Assembly: GCA_000818945.1 (NCBI GenBank)
Contig: KN805388.1
Location: 561,497 to 625,496 of the forward strand
Direction of reading: 5' to 3'
Source of the DNA: Schizochytrium sp. CCTCC M209059
Lineage: Eukaryota; Sar; Bigyra; Thraustochytrida; Thraustochytriidae
DNA length: 64,000 nucleotides
Translations under genes and position numbers: made by a program
Shown here: positions 29,445 to 38,684 of the stretch, piece after piece
Layout of the letters: each line of letters opens with the position of its first letter
How positions within the stretch are numbered: the first letter of the stretch is position 1
The notes under the pieces: model-generated
Told to the model about the DNA's origin: nothing
Database searches by the model: none
The model's input: the letters and a program-made list of their open reading frames with translations, nothing else

Positions 29445-30051
29445 ATGTTTTTTTTGAATTTATGGTTCGAAAACAATTGGCATTGTCTTTTTATGACGCA
29501 GGATCGGTGGTGCACACAGTGACCATAACATAACCATGACCAGTAGCAGTACCGGGAGCGCGTGTGCATTCGAGTCAACCTGCAACAGCGGCAGCAGCAG
29601 CCGCAGCTCCACCCTTGTAAAGGAAGGTATTTTCATGTAGATGATTGATGAGATGCGGCGCGTTGCACCACATACGACAATAGTCAGTCAAGATCTTCGA
29701 TATGCAGCGGCGGCGGTGCCGATCGATCGCAACCGGTGTGGTCTGCAGCTGCTCGTGGTGACCGAGAAATCCCGTGGGTCCGCTTTGAAAGACGGGCGTG
29801 CGTCCACTTTTATTTTTTTTTCTGTTCCTTATTCTTTTTTTTTTGCGTCCCTTGCGACGCGTTGCAGTATACATACGAGGACAATCGAAGAATAAGAAGG
29901 GCTCAGCAAGGAGAGGTTGCACTGCCCCTAACGATTAATAGAAAAAGACTTGATGAAGAACTGGTGACGTCGTCGTTACCAGCGAACAACAGGGTTCCCC
30001 CCCCTCCGATTCTACACGGGAAATTCGCTGCTCCTATTAGCGTTGCCTTGT
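29445..30051. other. Convergent region, REase-kinase / membrane protein
   Basis: No supportable gene. Poly-T runs occur near 29812-29845. Small frames here show no recognisable domain. Confidence 0.55.
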
Positions 30052-30873
30052 TCAAGATGGACTGCGGCGAACAGGGGGAAGAGCACCGGAAAGGATGCGT
30101 TTAGAGGGCGACGCTCCGCGAGAAAGCGCCATTCGCAGTTCGCACGATTGCCTTCGCCACGAGTATACCAGGTACATGCAAATCATGTGCACCTGGAAAT
30201 CCACAGCTCCTACAAAGTATGCTGTGCTCGGATCCAAGAGCACTTGAATGGTAATTGACAAAGTCGAAAGTAGGGGAATGATTGAAATCCACAAGATGCG
30301 GAAAATGGCATCCGAAATAATCGCGTGATTCTTTGCCATTTGTGTGATCGACTTCATCGTACGATAATGAAGCAGCAAGCCAATGAAGGTTGCCAAGTCA
30401 AGCGTCAGAAAACAAATATCGTCCAATATCGGCCAGATCCCACCGCCAAAGTCAACAGTGCAACCTGTCTCGGTCTCAAAGCTACGGTACACGAAAAGTG
30501 CTTTCCCCATATTGAGAATAAAGGTTATCGTGACAAACAACTTGAGAGCTCGAATGATGAGCCTTGCGGTTCGTTTTCCGTCTATCAAAGTCGCCGTCGC
30601 GAGCTCAACGCGAATTGCACACATGAAAGCAGTCATGCACTTTGCACCGTAATACGCCAACCCGAACAGCTGGATTACCACAGGACAAATGAGAGCGGCA
30701 AATATCTCCGTGAGGATGGCCAAAATATTCATAGCCTGCAATGCAATCACGATACTGCCGACCATGAGACGCGTGCGACGGACTGGAATCGCTTCCACCG
30801 TGCGACGAACGTCCAGCGACAGCGCCATGCAAATGACGAACCCCATTATGCGCATCCAAAACGCGGCCTCCAT
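30052..30873 (-). CDS. Multipass membrane protein, unrecognised family (copy A)
   Basis: A 273-residue protein starting at the ATG at 30873 (MEAAFWMRIMGF), chosen because it aligns with the start and length of the paralogue at 31652. The upstream extension is a poly-Glu tract from a TTC repeat. About seven hydrophobic helices fill the chain. Shared with the paralogue: LAYYGAK, FxLNMGKAxxxYRS, GxCxVDFGxGxWxILDxI, DLxTF and DFQVHxICxxxVY. The conserved Cys and the Asp/Gly-rich VDFGxGxW loop look functional. No known transporter or receptor signature is seen. It forms a divergent pair with copy B. Confidence 0.75.
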   Translation of the reverse strand: MEAAFWMRIMGFVICMALSLDVRRTVEAIPVRRTRLMVGSIVIALQAMNILAILTEIFAALICPVVIQLFGLAYYGAKCMTAFMCAIRVELATATLIDGKRTARLIIRALKLFVTITFILNMGKALFVYRSFETETGCTVDFGGGIWPILDDICFLTLDLATFIGLLLHYRTMKSITQMAKNHAIISDAIFRILWISIIPLLSTLSITIQVLLDPSTAYFVGAVDFQVHMICMYLVYSWRRQSCELRMALSRGASPSKRILSGALPPVRRSPS

Positions 30874-31651
30874 GATGCTCCTCTTTCGCGCGTGATCGGG
30901 AGCTGGCCGCTTGCCGGAATGCGGATGACGCTCTCCGCAAGTCTTCACATATGTTTTTGCTCCTTCTTCTTCTTCTTCTTCTTCTTCTTTTTCTTTTTCT
31001 TTTGCCAATGTTTCTTCGTGCTTCCTTGCGCGTAATATCCCCGACATACCTCAGGGAAAATTGAGGGTGAAGAATGATCCGTTGCAATTGGGCGCTTGGG
31101 CCCGCCGCGCAAACCAGGCTCAGCTGTGTGGTTACAACGATCCAAGTCCACGGATTGATGGTTAGAAATACAGTTTCCCTTTTACTCGATTGTCCCCAGC
31201 TATACAAGGTGTGCACTATGCGGATCGGGAGCGGAGCGACGGATACGGGCTACACAGCACCCGCGCGGGGAGAGCGCGATCTTGAGAGACACAACCACCC
31301 GCCTCAATGTGCTCTTTCTTTTCCGTGCATGCGCGGACGCATGCGAGCGAATCCGACCGGAGTCCGAATCCAGGAAGTTTGTAACGGTTCTCTAATTGTG
31401 ACCACCGTCTTCCGATCGCGAATTGACAGGATCGAATGTGAGATTGTGTCAACGGATTCTGGCGTCTTGGCAATCGGCAGCTTCGACGCAAGCTGGGCGC
31501 TTCATTCTTTCTCTCTCGCTTGCTTGCTCGCTCGCTTGCTTTTTGCGTGCATTACATTATACATTCTGATTCGCCGGAGCAAAGTATAGTCGCTTCGTGC
31601 AGGCAGCAGGTTCAGGCAGCAGGCGCCCGCGCTCGCTGAGCGCCAGCGAAA
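30874..31651. other. Divergent promoter region of the paralogue pair
   Basis: No supportable gene. It contains a TTC trinucleotide run (about 30965-31003) and CTCG/CTTG runs near 31510-31545. It is the shared upstream region of two divergent paralogues. Confidence 0.55.
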
Positions 31652-32482
31652 ATGGATGAAGTCACTTGGCTTCGACTCTTTGGATTTTTTATCATGTTTG
31701 TGTTGGCGCCGGATGTCGTCGGCACAGTTCGTGGTGTTCGCTCAAGAAAAGAGCGCTGGCGCATTGGCATAATGCTAGCACTCTTACCTGTCTTGAACGT
31801 TTTGTCAATGATGATCCTCATATATCGAGTGGAGTTCTGCGATGTCTTCGTCAACCTTCTCGCCTTGGCTTACTACGGCGCGAAAGTTTTGGTGGGCTAC
31901 TTGTACACATTTCGTGCGGAGCTCGCCGTGGAAGGACTTCAAGACTCATCTTGGAACAGCCGGCTCGTCATTTATGGTGTCCAGCTTTACTTAGTGATGA
32001 CTTTTGTACTCAATATGGGGAAAGCTATCGTTACTTATCGGAGCTACTTGGACGAGTCCGGTCAATGTGCTGTGGATTTCGGCGAGGGTCTCTGGGTAAT
32101 CTTGGACGAGATCATGTTCTTCGCGCAGGACCTCTTTACCTTTAGTATGCTTTTGTACATGTACTACCAGTCGCCGGTGCTGCAAATATCAGCCTCGCGC
32201 GAAGCGATCCGCCGCGTGCTCGTTATCTCCGGAGCTCCACTTTTCTCTTCAATTCTGACTACAGCGCAGCTTTTCATTGACCCTATGACGGGCCTTTACA
32301 TCTCCACTATTGACTTCCAGGTGCACGTCATCTGTCTCTTTATTGTGTATGCTGGTGTTCGTCGAGAAATCTCGATCAAGAATCCGCATGCAAAGATCAA
32401 TCCTCGAATGCAGGCTTACGACGAGAGCACCAGCAACCACGCACATACATCGTGGGCGACGGAGTCCACCGAAACCAAGTGA
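31652..32482 (+). CDS. Multipass membrane protein, unrecognised family (copy B)
   Basis: A 276-residue paralogue of the protein at 30052-30873, starting MDEVTWLRLFGF at the ATG at 31652. About seven hydrophobic segments, with the same motif series: LAYYGAK, FVLNMGKA, YRSYLDESGQCAVDFGEGLW, ILDEIMFF, DLFTF and DFQVHVICLF. The C-terminal 40 residues are polar and Ser/Thr/His-rich, differing from the Arg-rich tail of copy A. The family is unknown to me. The head-to-head arrangement points to an inverted local duplication, old enough for strong divergence. Confidence 0.78.
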   Translation: MDEVTWLRLFGFFIMFVLAPDVVGTVRGVRSRKERWRIGIMLALLPVLNVLSMMILIYRVEFCDVFVNLLALAYYGAKVLVGYLYTFRAELAVEGLQDSSWNSRLVIYGVQLYLVMTFVLNMGKAIVTYRSYLDESGQCAVDFGEGLWVILDEIMFFAQDLFTFSMLLYMYYQSPVLQISASREAIRRVLVISGAPLFSSILTTAQLFIDPMTGLYISTIDFQVHVICLFIVYAGVRREISIKNPHAKINPRMQAYDESTSNHAHTSWATESTETK

Positions 32483-32876
32483 GCGAGGCCAAGACTTATC
32501 TGTCCAACAATGTAAAAATACTACACTTTGCTACGCTAGACTTCTCCTCCGACCACATTTTTCACGCGCGCGCGCGCAGGCATGTGCGTGTATACAATGG
32601 CACAACGGCACGTGGCCCCTGGTCCAGTGCGTACTCGCGGCGTGCGTCCGTCGTCAACTTTTGCAATTTACGCTGGACTTCCCCCCTTAGGGCTACTAAT
32701 TAGCCATTGGGTCAAGGCAAGTCAAGAGAAGTTATAGCAGCGCGTGCCGCGGTCGTGCATAGCAGACCCTGAACCCCGTACTTAGTACCTTTTGCACGCA
32801 CAAACACCAAAGGCAAGGCAGAGCAAAAGGCGCGGTGAGAGCGTCGGCCTGGTAGACGCTCGCGCGTACAAGCACG
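32483..32876. other. Intergenic region
   Basis: No supportable gene. A short CG-alternating run occurs near 32567-32577. Confidence 0.55.
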
Positions 32877-33401
32877 ATGTTCCGGCGGCTCGCGCTCGCC
32901 TTTGCCCTCGTGGCGGCCTTCTTCGCAGTCCATGTGGCGGCGCATGAGGAAATGACCATGGCCGCCACGCCGTTTAGGGCAAGGGCGCTTGAGACGTCAG
33001 AGGAATGCCGCGATGACCTATTCGCGCAGATCACGGACAGCAACTCGTGTGTGAATCAAAAGATCAGCACTGGAACCATCATCATCGGTAACTGCAACCG
33101 CGCCTCTGAGATTTTTGATGCCTTGTATGAGTGCTCGAGTTTCCCGTGCAAGCTCGTTCTTTGCGACGAGTTCGACTACTACCAGGAATACTATGGCTGG
33201 GGCGCCTGCGATCTCACTTGCAGGTGGACCACGCCGCTCGTTGTCAGCCTCATTTGCCTTTTGGTAATCTTGGTCATTGGCATCGCCTCGGGAATTATCT
33301 ACTATGTTTGTGCCCAGAGTTCCTCGGAAAGTAGTATCGGCTTCTCGAAGGGCGAATCTTCGGGCGTCGTCGAGGCGGTCCCTGTTGCTGAGCGCGCTTA
33401 G
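32877..33401 (+). CDS. Small secreted-type single-pass membrane protein
   Basis: A 174-residue protein from the ATG at 32877. It has a clear signal peptide (MFRRLALAFALVAAFFAVHV, cleavage near residues 21-23), a Cys-rich ectodomain (eight Cys between about 44 and 112, with YYQEYYGWGACDLTC), one membrane helix (about 119-145) and a short Ser/Glu-rich cytosolic tail. This is a type I topology. The even number of ectodomain Cys suggests disulphides. The family is not recognised. Confidence 0.75.
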   Translation: MFRRLALAFALVAAFFAVHVAAHEEMTMAATPFRARALETSEECRDDLFAQITDSNSCVNQKISTGTIIIGNCNRASEIFDALYECSSFPCKLVLCDEFDYYQEYYGWGACDLTCRWTTPLVVSLICLLVILVIGIASGIIYYVCAQSSSESSIGFSKGESSGVVEAVPVAERA

Positions 33402-33843
33402 TAAATCTCTTTCGAGAGAGAGAGTTGACCATTGCTGCAACTTGTGTTGATCGATCGTTTCCTTCCCCGCGTCCCTTTGCATTACACTCATTATACCTTC
33501 ATCAAAATAGATTTGGTTGGCTTTTCGTTTGCAGACCTCAGGCTTTGTACATCTGACTTGGAGCTGTATTAGCTGTTGCCCAGCGCTCTCGAACCATTGC
33601 CGTGGCCACAAGTCAGCTCGAACTCGAACTCAACTCACAGTCAAAAGAAAAAATCCAAAGTCACAACTTTCTCCAAACGTCGACGCGGACACCCGCCAGG
33701 TGTGCGGCGCGGCGCGTCGCGTCGCGGGCTAAGAAGGGCTCGCGCTGCTGCCACTTTGCGTGCGACTCACGCTGACCCGATTCGAGTTAGCCCGACCGAG
33801 CCGCGAGGCGTTAGGTAGCTTGAACGTTCCGCGGGGAGCTGCC
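33402..33843. other. Intergenic region
   Basis: No supportable gene. The frame of the next gene is open upstream to 33760, but the ATG at 33844 (in GCCATG) is preferred because the extension looks like GC-rich leader. Confidence 0.5.
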
Positions 33844-34626
33844 ATGTTGGGAGGACCTGATGCTGGCAAGGCCGAGCTCGCGGACGCTTCGCAGCAGTTT
33901 GCCGCTGTGGCGCAGCAGCAGCAGCGCCAACAACAACATCAGAACCAGCGCCAGCAACTCGAGCTGGATCAGGAACGGCAAGAACGGCACGAACAGAGTC
34001 AGCAGCAAGCGTACTATGCGGCAAGCAATCGCCCCGAAATCGAAACAAACGTCGAGGATGACGAGCTTCGCGCCAGAAATTTGAGCTTGCAAAGATTTGC
34101 TTTCGTCACCTTTAGCGTCTTCGTCCTTGGGGCGGCAGTAGCTCTCAGTGTGTACTCGCTCTACTTAGGCATTACACAGTTCCATCAAGATTGCGAAAAG
34201 GATTTGGCCACCTGGGTCATCGTTCAGGGCCTTCTCGGCCTCGTCGCCGCCGCCCTTTTGGTAGCCATCACCGTGCCCGAGGGTGCAGCCGCTCGTCAGA
34301 CTACGAATGGTCTTCGTCGGAATTTCTTTCGCCATCGTATCGCACCACCAACCTTTTCAACATCTACCGCAAGAGGCGAGCGCAACCGCCGCCTCGTCAG
34401 CGTTCTCGGTCTTGTTCACTTTGTCATGCTCTGCTGGTTTATTGTTGGCACAACACGCCTCGCAAAAACAAGCAAAGACCAATGTCCGCACAAGCTGTAC
34501 ATTTTCGTTCTCGTGTACATTGTTGTCGTTTGGCTTTTACTCCTCGGTCTCTGCGCAGTCTCTGTCGCTGTTCTTTGCCGCAAGCGATTGCGGAAGCGAG
34601 CCTCCCCTGGCACGACACAACTTTAG
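33844..34626 (+). CDS. Four-helix membrane protein with Gln-rich N-terminus
   Basis: A 260-residue protein starting MLGGPDAGKAEL. Residues about 15-70 are Gln/Arg/Glu-rich and partly encoded by CAG/CAA runs. Four hydrophobic helices follow (about 85-115, 130-152, 185-210, 222-248) with short polar loops and two Cys in the extracellular-type loops (HQDCEKD; KDQCPHK). The tail is basic (CRKRLRKRA). The topology is tetraspan-like, but tetraspanin CCG motifs are missing. Function unknown. Confidence 0.7.
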   Translation: MLGGPDAGKAELADASQQFAAVAQQQQRQQQHQNQRQQLELDQERQERHEQSQQQAYYAASNRPEIETNVEDDELRARNLSLQRFAFVTFSVFVLGAAVALSVYSLYLGITQFHQDCEKDLATWVIVQGLLGLVAAALLVAITVPEGAAARQTTNGLRRNFFRHRIAPPTFSTSTARGERNRRLVSVLGLVHFVMLCWFIVGTTRLAKTSKDQCPHKLYIFVLVYIVVVWLLLLGLCAVSVAVLCRKRLRKRASPGTTQL

Positions 34627-34713
34627 CAAAATAGTGCAACATATGTAACTTTGTAAGTGAGCCTTGGTCGAACCCCTCTCGCTACGAAGTGTCGTAATGC
34701 CAGAAAAAAGAGC

Positions 34714-37700
34714 TCAGAATGAGGTGAATTCGCTTGGCCCGAGCCTCTGCAAGCGATTGTTGGCTTCGCGAATGGGCGCATTCCGTGTCGTGAGCAAATC
34801 GTCAACGTAATCCTCGTAGCAAGGATGGTGCTTTAAAACTTTGCCCATGCTGTTAATGTAACTGCGTCCATCAAACCAGGTCCCCACAGGCAGGGATTCT
34901 GCGGCAAGTGAAGCCTCAATGGCTGCCAGCGCTTCGGGTTCGATGTCTCGAGACGTGAGCAATGGACGAGGTTTAGCTTCAGTCGCTGCCACGAACGATT
35001 CTAGCGCCTTTGTGGCACTGCCCAGACCCATTCCCTCGAAGAGAAGACCAACCTTGTACTGGGAAGACCCAGAAGAGACCTTTGCATCGGGGCCCACGGC
35101 GCTCAAGTACACGTGACCACCAACCGCGCATAAGGCCGAGATCTTCTCAGATGGAGGACCAAAGCATACACGACCTGTCACCGCCAGAACACGAGCCGAT
35201 AGATGGCCACCCTTGCTATCAATCTTAGCGCTTGCGGTGTTGTTGTTGGGCCGCTCGTTCTCTGCATTCCTATCTTTTTCACATAATGCGCCCGCAAGCT
35301 TCTCGGTACCTTCTTGAGCAGTGAGGCGGCTCAATAGGTCTCGAAGAGCGTCGCGGTCCAATTGTGCGTTCTTCGACAACACAACAGCAGCATCAATCTC
35401 GTGGTGATGGTGGTGGTGGTGGTGGTGATGGTGGTGCTTGCCCGAGGACGGTTGAATACGAACGGGGACTTCTGATCTTCTTCCTCCTGAAAGTAGTGCA
35501 TTGAGATGGTCCCACAGCGCATTGGGCACACTGACATTGGCTCCCCGGGGCACACAGGGACCGTCAATGCAAAAGAGTTCGGCCCGAGGATTCCACAAAC
35601 GGAGACGTGCCTGCAGCCTGTCGGATTCAGCCTCCGAGACGAGACTTGTACCAGTGAGTACAACGCTATGGACAAGATCAGAAGAAGAAACCTGTGCCTG
35701 AACGCCTGGTAATAGGTTAGTCTTGCGAGCATCGGCGTACGAATACCGTGCCGAGATAACCGCTACAACTGAGATAATGTTCTCTTTGACCTCAACCACT
35801 CCCGTTTCAAGGAGCATGCTCGGCGAGGTATCTCCTGGCGTAATGAGAACAAGTGGTCGCTTATCGTCACTTGTCCGCGTCTTTTCAGCCTTGGCAACCA
35901 TTTTGCCAAAGCGCGCGGGCTCAAAGCTATTGCCGAAAACAAACGGGTCGTTTTCCACGAGAATGCCATCGACTTGCTGCGACAACATCGTCGCGAAAGC
36001 CTCTTTGCCGCCGCCAGGAGGCCCCGTGACCACAATGACCGGTGCTCTCGCGCTCTTCACGCTCTTTTCCTCCTTTTCTTCGTCAATAAGTCCCATATCT
36101 TTGTGTTGTCTCGTAGTTTCCTCGAGCAAAAAGTTGTGCATCCTCGAGCCAGTGAAACTCTGCGCCACTTCAGATGCGGATTCGAGATCTTCGATGGCAA
36201 ACGTTAACATATTCACCTTCTCCCGCCACGTATGCAGAGCGTCACTGAGCTCACTCTGTTCAAAGACAAGCAAGCCGAGAGCGCTAGCATTGACGCCGAG
36301 GAATGCATTCAGGGTGAGGTTTTCCATTGGTGACTGGGCGGCACCATCCGCTTCGACGACTTCAACCGAAGCCATGGCACAAGTGGGCGGGCTTTGTGCC
36401 CACTGTGTGATTTGACGAGGCGCCGCGGCTACGTTGAGCACCATCGATCCAAAAGCGGCGTGCTCATAGATGAAACCGTTTGCAAAAAACTGAATGTGGC
36501 CTTGGAGAACGAGACCTGCCTGTCGTATTGACGCCTGGGCAAAAGCGAGCTCGCACGGTGTGCGCCGTCGCCCCTTGAGTGGCGCTCCAAGATTTTCAAT
36601 CTGCAAAGCCAATGCATCCTTATTTTCGGGCTCGGTGCTCCATGCCAGGAAACGGTCCATGGCATTGGTGAGCATTTCGGCGGGGCTGGCAGGGCCATTG
36701 GACATGACGAACGTGTCGCCCAGGCAAAGAGCGTCTGCAGGTTTGCTGCCCGGGATTTCCATGCTCACCTCTAGATAGTGAAGCGCACGCACGGACGTGT
36801 CTGCACCAATTACAAGGCCAGTGACCACATCTTGGCCTGCAAGATCGAAGGAATGCAAGTCGACCCTAATTGGGTGATCTGCAATGTCGACATGCAAGGC
36901 GGCTGCGAACTCCGCTGCAAGCTTTTTAGCCAGATCAGTGAGGCGACGAATCGCGCGCGAGCGCGATAGATCCCCAAGAACACTGCTCGCAGCGTCTGAC
37001 TTTGGGCGTTCATGAAGACGCATCGCTAGTGTCATATAAACTTGCGTCAGGACGCGCATCTTTGTCACGAGACAGAGCGTCCCTCGAGACTGCTGAGCGT
37101 CCACGAAGAATGTACGAGCGAAGCGGATGCCCGACGCAGCGTCCTGACCACGAACCAGAAACGCTACGTCGCTGGCGTGGGTCAGTTTTCGGACGAGAGC
37201 ACCTTGTGCGCTGGAGCTCTTGGTGCACGTATCTGGGCAACGAATGCTGCCAAACTCATAAAAGCCAACGAGCGGCTCAAATGCCTCATGAAGCGCAACT
37301 TGTCCCATTTCACGCACTTGTTTGGCCATCAGTCTTGTGCTCGCTGTCCAGTGCTTTAGTAAACTGCGCGGGATTTCGCGCGAGGCGGCGAGAGCGTGGG
37401 CATCAAGATGGCTCCACAGCGAGAGCAGCGCGGGCCCAGCAAAGGCAATCTGGTGCACGGCGGACAGAAATCCGCCGGTTCCGAACTCGTCGAGGCCATA
37501 GGCTTGAACGAGGGGCCACATTTCGTGGTTGTCCTCTTGTTCACTCTGAGTTGGCATAATGACGATTCGGTAATCTCGGAGCATGTCAACAAGAGCGGAG
37601 ATCTTGTAGCGCTCGGCGCGTGCGGAATCGCCTTTGTCTTCGCCTGGCAAAAGATGGTACTCTTTGACATTGGGCCAGAGCCCCACGAGAGGTGCCACCT

Positions 37701-37998
37701 TGGCTGCTGCATTTGTGTTGTAAAAGACTTGTGAGTTGTCGACTCCAAAGACAAAGAAACAGTCCTCGAGGGCCTCATCGCTGGCATCGATTGTAGGTTC
37801 GAGCAAGGTCTCCCCGCTGGCGCCCAGGAGCAAGTACTTGAGTAATCGCTGCGCATTGGTATTGTAGCGACCGTCCATGCCAGGCACCACGAGCATTGCG
37901 ACGTTCGCTTCACCACCCTGTGCTGCAAACTCCTTGACAATTTCTTGCACAAGCTGCACTCTTTGCGCGCTCGCGTGCGCGTCCCAGCGCGACGCCAT
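34714..37998 (-). CDS. DNAAF9: DNAAF9 / Shulin-like outer dynein arm packaging factor
   Basis: A 1094-residue protein from the ATG at 37998; a GTG five codons earlier is not used. It resembles human C20orf194 (DNAAF9, about 1180 residues) and Tetrahymena Shulin along its length: an N-terminal VPGMDGRYNTNAQRLLKYLL block, KISALVDMLRDYRI, WPLVQAYGLDEFGTGGFL, and a C-terminal LPVGTWFDGRSYINSMG...HP block followed by an Asn-rich helix. Known role of the family: binds and holds outer dynein arms in a closed state before delivery to cilia, with release by ARL3. Centre: VIVVTGPPGGGKEAF resembles a P-loop. A run of 12 His (CAC/CAT microsatellite at about 35400-35436) interrupts the C-terminal part. 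Its presence implies motile flagella. Confidence 0.8.
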   Translation of the reverse strand: MASRWDAHASAQRVQLVQEIVKEFAAQGGEANVAMLVVPGMDGRYNTNAQRLLKYLLLGASGETLLEPTIDASDEALEDCFFVFGVDNSQVFYNTNAAAKVAPLVGLWPNVKEYHLLPGEDKGDSARAERYKISALVDMLRDYRIVIMPTQSEQEDNHEMWPLVQAYGLDEFGTGGFLSAVHQIAFAGPALLSLWSHLDAHALAASREIPRSLLKHWTASTRLMAKQVREMGQVALHEAFEPLVGFYEFGSIRCPDTCTKSSSAQGALVRKLTHASDVAFLVRGQDAASGIRFARTFFVDAQQSRGTLCLVTKMRVLTQVYMTLAMRLHERPKSDAASSVLGDLSRSRAIRRLTDLAKKLAAEFAAALHVDIADHPIRVDLHSFDLAGQDVVTGLVIGADTSVRALHYLEVSMEIPGSKPADALCLGDTFVMSNGPASPAEMLTNAMDRFLAWSTEPENKDALALQIENLGAPLKGRRRTPCELAFAQASIRQAGLVLQGHIQFFANGFIYEHAAFGSMVLNVAAAPRQITQWAQSPPTCAMASVEVVEADGAAQSPMENLTLNAFLGVNASALGLLVFEQSELSDALHTWREKVNMLTFAIEDLESASEVAQSFTGSRMHNFLLEETTRQHKDMGLIDEEKEEKSVKSARAPVIVVTGPPGGGKEAFATMLSQQVDGILVENDPFVFGNSFEPARFGKMVAKAEKTRTSDDKRPLVLITPGDTSPSMLLETGVVEVKENIISVVAVISARYSYADARKTNLLPGVQAQVSSSDLVHSVVLTGTSLVSEAESDRLQARLRLWNPRAELFCIDGPCVPRGANVSVPNALWDHLNALLSGGRRSEVPVRIQPSSGKHHHHHHHHHHHHEIDAAVVLSKNAQLDRDALRDLLSRLTAQEGTEKLAGALCEKDRNAENERPNNNTASAKIDSKGGHLSARVLAVTGRVCFGPPSEKISALCAVGGHVYLSAVGPDAKVSSGSSQYKVGLLFEGMGLGSATKALESFVAATEAKPRPLLTSRDIEPEALAAIEASLAAESLPVGTWFDGRSYINSMGKVLKHHPCYEDYVDDLLTTRNAPIREANNRLQRLGPSEFTSF

Positions 37999-38684
37999 GC
38001 TTGCTGCACCCACAACGCACGAAAATCAAAAGCAAAGACACAGCGTACTGCCCGTCCGGGACTGCTGCTCAAAATGGACGAAGCTCTTGCCCCTGCCGCG
38101 TCTCCAGCGCCCGCCGGATAACGTAATGAAAAGGCCGCGCGACTCAGTGTCAGTGCCTGCAAAAGAAAGGCCCTCGGCAACGGTCGTCCCAGGCCGGCAC
38201 ATTTCTCTCTCTTTTAAGCAGTTCTTTCGAGTCCCTTTTCTCCACCCGCCAGCCAGCCTGCCGCGAGATGACTATAGCTAGCTTGAGCGGCGGCGAGCCT
38301 TGCGCTGCGAGACGTCTCGCATACGCGTACGCGCGCGTCCCACCGAGCGTGCTTTTATCTTGTCTTACTCTTATCCTGTCTTATCTTGTCTTGTCGCTGG
38401 AGCTGGAGCTGGAGCTGGCCCGTTAGCGCGTCTGCTTAGGTCAAGAACCTGCCTCGGCCTGCACTAAAGATAGATCTCGGAAAAGGGACGATGCAATCAA
38501 GCCCGCACCGCATGCAAGCAAACCGCGCGAGCACAGGGCAAGCAAACCGCGCGAGCACAGGGCAAGCAAACCGCAATCGATCGGCCGGAGTGACGGATCG
38601 ATCGATCGATCGATCGACCGTGCCTGCTCGCTTGCCCGCGCGCACGAGACGCGTCAGAGGCAGGAAAAGCGCGGGGAAGAAGAA
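37999..38684. other. Repeat-marked divergent promoter region
   Basis: No supportable gene. It contains TCTTA/TCTTG runs (about 38353-38395), a GGAGCT tract (about 38396-38419), two and a half copies of a 24-bp unit (38515-38574) and a GATC tetramer tract (38595-38618). Confidence 0.65.
38515..38574. repeat. 24-bp tandem repeat, about 2.5 copies
   Basis: The unit begins CAAGCAAACCGCGCGAGCAC and repeats perfectly twice plus a partial copy, about 110 bp upstream of the next ATG. Confidence 0.9.

Noticed and set aside
31074..31589. 171-residue plus-strand frame between the paralogues
   Set aside because: No domain, low-complexity ending, and position in a divergent promoter; not supportable.
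35398..35436. His12 run as an expression-tag or vector contaminant
   Set aside because: It mixes CAC and CAT codons within a continuous host gene, consistent with a natural microsatellite.
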